From: Micractinium sp. NFX-FRZ | Taxonomy: Eukaryota; Chlorophyta; Trebouxiophyceae; Chlorellales; Chlorellaceae | Direction: 5' to 3' | DNA: 64,000 bases | Assembly (NCBI GenBank): GCA_029339195.1 | Contig: JAPTJF010000274.1 | Location: 1 to 64,000 of the forward strand | Shown here: in pieces, positions 60,281 through 64,000 of the stretch | Position numbering within the stretch: the stretch's first letter is position 1 | Layout of the letters: every line of letters starts with the position of its first letter | Translations under genes and position numbers: made by a program | Notes under the pieces: model-generated | What the model saw: only the letters and a program-made list of their open reading frames with translations | What the model was told of the DNA's origin: nothing | The model's database searches: none

Positions 60281-61119
60281 CGCGCGCTGTGACAAAGGCA
60301 GAGCATGCCGCCAGGTCAATTGATTGCAAGCGTGGCTTGGTGAGAGGCTGAGCTCCATGTCATGCAAGCTGGGTTGTGGTAAAAACAAGGGGGATGTTGC
60401 CTCCCAGGACCAGGAGTCCCCCTAACGCACCCCAATCTCTGCACTCTGTGCTCTCTGGCAGTGCTTTTGGGTAGTTGAACCATGGGCATACGAACCCGTG
60501 GTAATGATCCTGAAGTCTCGTCGCAGCTCAAGCTTACATGATGCACACAAAGGTGAGGCACTGTGCTAACATGGAGGATGCGTACTATGTAGGTAGTACC
60601 GAGGGAGGCGAGGCACTTGCCCCCGAACGGTATACCTACGCAGCTCTTACCAGGGCTGCCTGGTAATCTGTAGCAGGGTGCGCCTCTCTGCTGCGGTTGC
60701 CGCTCACAACCCCGACCAACCCACTTTACACTACCGCTGCTGTCTGAATCTGCCCCCTAATAACCATATTGTAGGTTACCGCCATGTGCATCCCACCAGC
60801 TTTAGCTTAGAAGCGCTGTGCCCTGTGGTGCCGCCCGGTCTGCCTTTGGTTGAGACTGGCGTGTCTGACAACAACTCCATCGCACTCGTACCCATAACTT
60901 TCACTGCTCACAGCTTGCGAATGAGGGGAGCACTTGACGCAAGGGCGGGCGGGGCGGGGCTGGGGGAGTGGGGCGGGCACCTCTCCGACACAAAGTGGCA
61001 ATAGCCGCGTGGCAGTGCCCTCAGCCACCTCAGCATATTCAGACGCTGTGATCCCGGCCAGGCCTCCCATGGGGCCAACCTTTCTAAGCAGTGCGCACAG
61101 CTGTCCCCCGCGAGCATCT

Positions 61120-61299
61120 GCCAGCCTGTACATGTGTTGAGTGGGGGCTCGACTTATCCACACGTCAGCTTTTGATTCCAAGCAGCCTCGGGATTCCAGG
61201 TCCGACCTAGCAAGGACCGGCGTCACGGCCCAAGTGCGCGCCAACCTGTCCACACAACCCTCCTAGGCTCCTCTTACGCTCTTCCGCTCCGAGCCTGGC
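61120..61299 (+). promoter_or_regulatory. Promoter/leader of SBP gene 3
   Basis: Duplicate of the SBP gene 2 upstream region, identical over AGGTCCGACCTAG and GCGCCAACCTGTCCACACA. A GTAC core occurs at 61128-61131. Confidence 0.6.
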
Positions 61300-63819
61300 A
61301 TGCCGAACAAGCGCGCTGGTGCCGCGCCCGCCAGCAACTGTGGCGGCGGAAGCACCAGCCGCCGCGCCGGCGGGCGGCGGCCAGCAAGCTCCGTCCCCTG
61401 CCAGGTGCTCGCCTGATGGGTGCTCGGCTGGCATGTCCGCCTTTTGCAAAGGCAGACTCTAGTGCTGGTGTATCACACGGGCAGGCTCTGGCATCAGCGG
61501 CATGGGCAATCATGCGCTGCCTCTGCGCACGGGGTGACCGTAATATGGGAGGTACCGGAGCCGCTTACTCACGCCTGGCTGCCCTGCCGCAGGTGCCAGA
61601 GTGCGGTGCGGAGTTGGTGGCGGCTGAAGGTTTCTATAGAAGGTGAGGGTGCGCACTGGATGGCTGGTATTTCCCGGTGCTCTTGACCTGCCCACAGCCA
61701 GTTGGCGTGCTGTGGCTGCAGCCAGTAGCCAGCAGCCAGCGGGCAGCTGCGCTGGTACAGCTGCGCCCCGTGTGTTTGGAAGCACGAGCGGCCAGAGGTG
61801 TACGTGCCCCCCCTGCTGGCGCTGTCACCGCAGCTGCACGCCCACTTCTGGCTGTGTCCCGGCCTGCTGCCCCTGGTTGCATGCCCGCCAGCCGCCCCCC
61901 CCACCCGCTGCCCGTCCTGCGGGCCCGCCTGCCGGCCCGCTCTAACCCCCCGCCCGCCTGCTTGCCTTGACCTGCCGTAGGTATCGCATCTGCAAGTGGC
62001 ACTCTGTGCAGCCAGCACTGTGCATCTCCGGCACCCTGCAGCGCTTCTGCCAGCAGGTGCGCCCCCCTGTGGGTGTGTTGCGTGTCGGTTTTCTTTGCCA
62101 CCCCACAATGCGGGCGGACAAGACGCGCGCAGTTGCTAGAGCCGCCGGGCGCCATGCATGCGCCCCGCCGTGAGCGCGCTGCGGGCATGCAGGGCAGCCT
62201 GGCCGGGGCTCCACAATCGATGAGTGAGAGACGTCGGGGGATTGGTGGTGGCTGCCGCCCGCGCCGCCACCCCCCCACCCACAGCGATGCCGTCCCACCC
62301 TTGCCCTGCCCTGGCCTGGCCACGCGCCCCACCCCTCCTGCAGTGCGCGCGCTTCCACCCCCTGCCTGACTTTGAAAGGGACCGGCGCAGCTGCCGCGCA
62401 GCGCTGAAGCGCCACCGCAGCAAGCGCCACCGCAGCAGCGGCCGCCGGTCGACGGCGGCGCAGAAGCGGCAGCGTGTGCAGAAGGAGGAGGAGGAGAAGG
62501 AGGATGAACAGGAGGCAGAGGAGGAAGATGAGGAGGAGGGGGAGGGGGAGGAGGAAGGTAACGAGAGCGGGCTAGGGGAGGAAGTGCAGGAGGTTGAGGG
62601 AGATGAGGAGGCACGCGTGCATACCAGCAGCGCGGGGGTCCTGCGGGGAGGCAATGCAGCCGCCCTGACGGCACATGATGGGACTGGGGCAGTGGAGCCC
62701 GGACTGGTGGAGAGGCAGCGGGGCAGGGCGGATGCACTTGGCGGCAGCAACACAGCCCCAATGGCTGCAGCTGGCCACGGCAGCATCGTGCATGCAGCAA
62801 GCAGCTGGCTTGAGGGTTGTGGCAGCTTGGCTGGCAGTGGCGGCAGCAGCGGCAGCCTGGCATCTGCGTGCAACGCAGCTGCTGCTGCGCACAGCGCAGC
62901 ACAGGCGGCGGCAGCGCCGCTGCTGGGTGCGGCGGGCAGCCTCCTTGTGCCACCTTCTGCGGCACAGCCGGCGGCAGCGCCAGCACAGCAGGCAGCCCAG
63001 CGCCCAGCAGCGGATGCAGCCGCGGCGGCAGCAGCGCCAGCACGGCAGGCAGTCCAGCATCCGGCAGTGCCCCTGGCATCTGCTCCCCCAGACCTGGCGG
63101 CATGGCCCACAGTTGCTCCTATGCCTCCACCCGATGCCGCATCTCTAGAGCAGCCGGGCTCGGCGCGGGAAGCCAGCAGCTGCAGCGAGCACTGGGCGCC
63201 CTGCCTGTTTGGCTGTGCACCATGCGGCGGCCGCCATGGACCTCCCATGCACCTGCCCCCTCAGGCACCGTTTGCCGCACTTGCCTGGCAGGCCAGCGCT
63301 CCCCGCGCTACCGTCCACCCGGCGATGGCAGTAGAAGTGCTGCGCTGCCTGCCGCTCCCGCCGCCGCCTGCGCTCGCACCCACGGCAGGGTTTAGCGATG
63401 GCATTGGACAGTGGCAGCGCCTGCCTGCCTGTACCCCGGCAGCGGCGGCGCGGCTCGGGGCGATGCTGCCTGTGGGGCGCAGGCTGGGCGGTGCAGGCCA
63501 GGCGTTCATGCCGCCAGCGTCGCTGCTGCCGGCCTTGTCCCCGCTGCACTCCACAGCGCACTCTCACGACGACGGCGTTGACGCGGGCATCGAGGTAGGT
63601 GGCAGGGGGGCCTGCTCCTGCAGCGTGTCATGCATGCTGTGCCGGGCTAGGACGTGCTTTGCCACGCTGTGCTGCGCTGCTGCTGGGGGCATGCGCTCCA
63701 CCTTCAGCCCCAGGAAGGCTGCTGGGAGACTCAAACCCCCGCCTTCAGCTGCACTGCTTGGATCTGCTCTGCAGGAATGGATTGCTGGCGTGCTGTCGCC
63801 CTCGGACGAACTGCTGTGA
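61300..63819 (+). CDS. SBP-box transcription factor 3
   Basis: Tandem paralogue of SBP gene 2. Five exons at matching positions: 61300-61404, 61593-61642, 61981-62056, 62344-63594 and 63775-63819, 508 residues. The SBP domain spans about 34-111: CQVPECGAELVAAEGFYRR, YRICKWHSVQPALCISG, FCQQCARFHPLPDFERDRRS and CRAALKRHRSKRHR, with the zinc ligands intact. The acidic run after it is longer than in gene 2 (KEEEEKEDEQEAEEEDEEEG). The Ala/Pro/Gln-rich part keeps EQPGSAREASSCSEHWAPCL and AMLPVGRRLGGAGQAFMPPA, and the last exon reads EWIAGVLSPSDELL. Introns 1 and 4 are clearly alignable with those of gene 2, so the duplication is recent. Both copies keep open frames and zinc ligands, so both are probably functional. 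Confidence 0.93.
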
Positions 63820-64000
63820 CCTGCAAGCCCCCCTGGCCGGGAAGGCGCAGGATGCCCGACCGTCAAGTGCGGGCTTGGCGCCTCGGTGCGCGCCTTCCCA
63901 GCCCCCTGCTCCCCACACCCCATCCCTGTGTTCTGTCTATATTTCGAGTGCCGAAACTTTTGATCATAGCTCCGTTTTGTTCATGCAAGCCGTTTAACAT
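63820..64000. other. 3' flank of SBP gene 3
   Basis: Matches the flank after SBP gene 2 (CCTGCAAGCCCCCCTGGCCGGGAAGGCGCAGGA in both), so the duplicated segment extends past the stop codon. No TGTAA before the window ends. Confidence 0.6.

Larger units (their letters stand above)
59264..61299. other. Intergenic, SBP gene 2 to SBP gene 3
   Basis: 2.0 kb with no supported gene. The sequence is less GC-rich near 60270-60900. A TGTAA at 60276-60280 may end the SBP gene 2 transcript about 1 kb after its stop codon. The last 190 bases repeat the promoter of SBP gene 2. Confidence 0.45.

Overview
This window looks like nuclear DNA of a green alga, most likely the Chlorella group of Trebouxiophyceae. 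The evidence is the very high GC content, genes split by many short GT-AG introns (a few GC-AG), Gln/Ala-rich low-complexity protein segments, TGTAA polyadenylation-type signals, and plant-type families such as SBP-box factors and a monothiol CGFS glutaredoxin. All exon models were built by eye from splice motifs, continuous reading phase and family resemblance. No alignment or RNA data were used.

Layout. 1-2268 (+): 3' part of a GH9 endoglucanase. 3264-6432 (-): organelle-type J-domain protein. 7861-9410 (+): small Gln-rich protein of unknown function. 9470-10996 (+): single-exon TPR-like plus family-16 methyltransferase. 11674-12969 (-): CGFS glutaredoxin. 13234-14963 (+): GET4. 15383-21628 (+): MRS2/CorA magnesium channel. 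23112-25173 (+): basic coiled-coil protein of unknown function. 25815-28052 (-): F-box/LRR-like protein. 28920-31418 (+): derlin. 32074-39225 (-): 17-exon F-box/LRR-like protein. 39686-44071 (-): SOF1/DCAF13 WD40 protein. 45453-52095 (+): LSD1-type histone demethylase with SWIRM domain. 52904-55204, 56716-59263 and 61300-63819 (+): three SBP-box transcription factors, the last two a recent tandem duplication that includes promoter and introns.

The genes belong to ordinary cellular pathways: wall glucan, protein folding, tail-anchored protein insertion, ER-associated degradation, Fe-S/redox, Mg transport, rRNA processing, chromatin and transcription. They do not form one functional cluster. 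Two membrane-protein quality genes (GET4, derlin) and two F-box genes are present, but nothing ties them together beyond proximity.

The most unusual signal is structural. In at least seven genes the intron next to an exon carries one or two decayed copies of that exon's edge together with its splice site. Extra copies of an exon start with acceptor lie upstream, and extra copies of an exon end with donor lie downstream, usually 50-155 bases apart and often 65-97. This suggests introns here lengthen, or alternative splice sites arise, by tandem duplication across exon-intron junctions.
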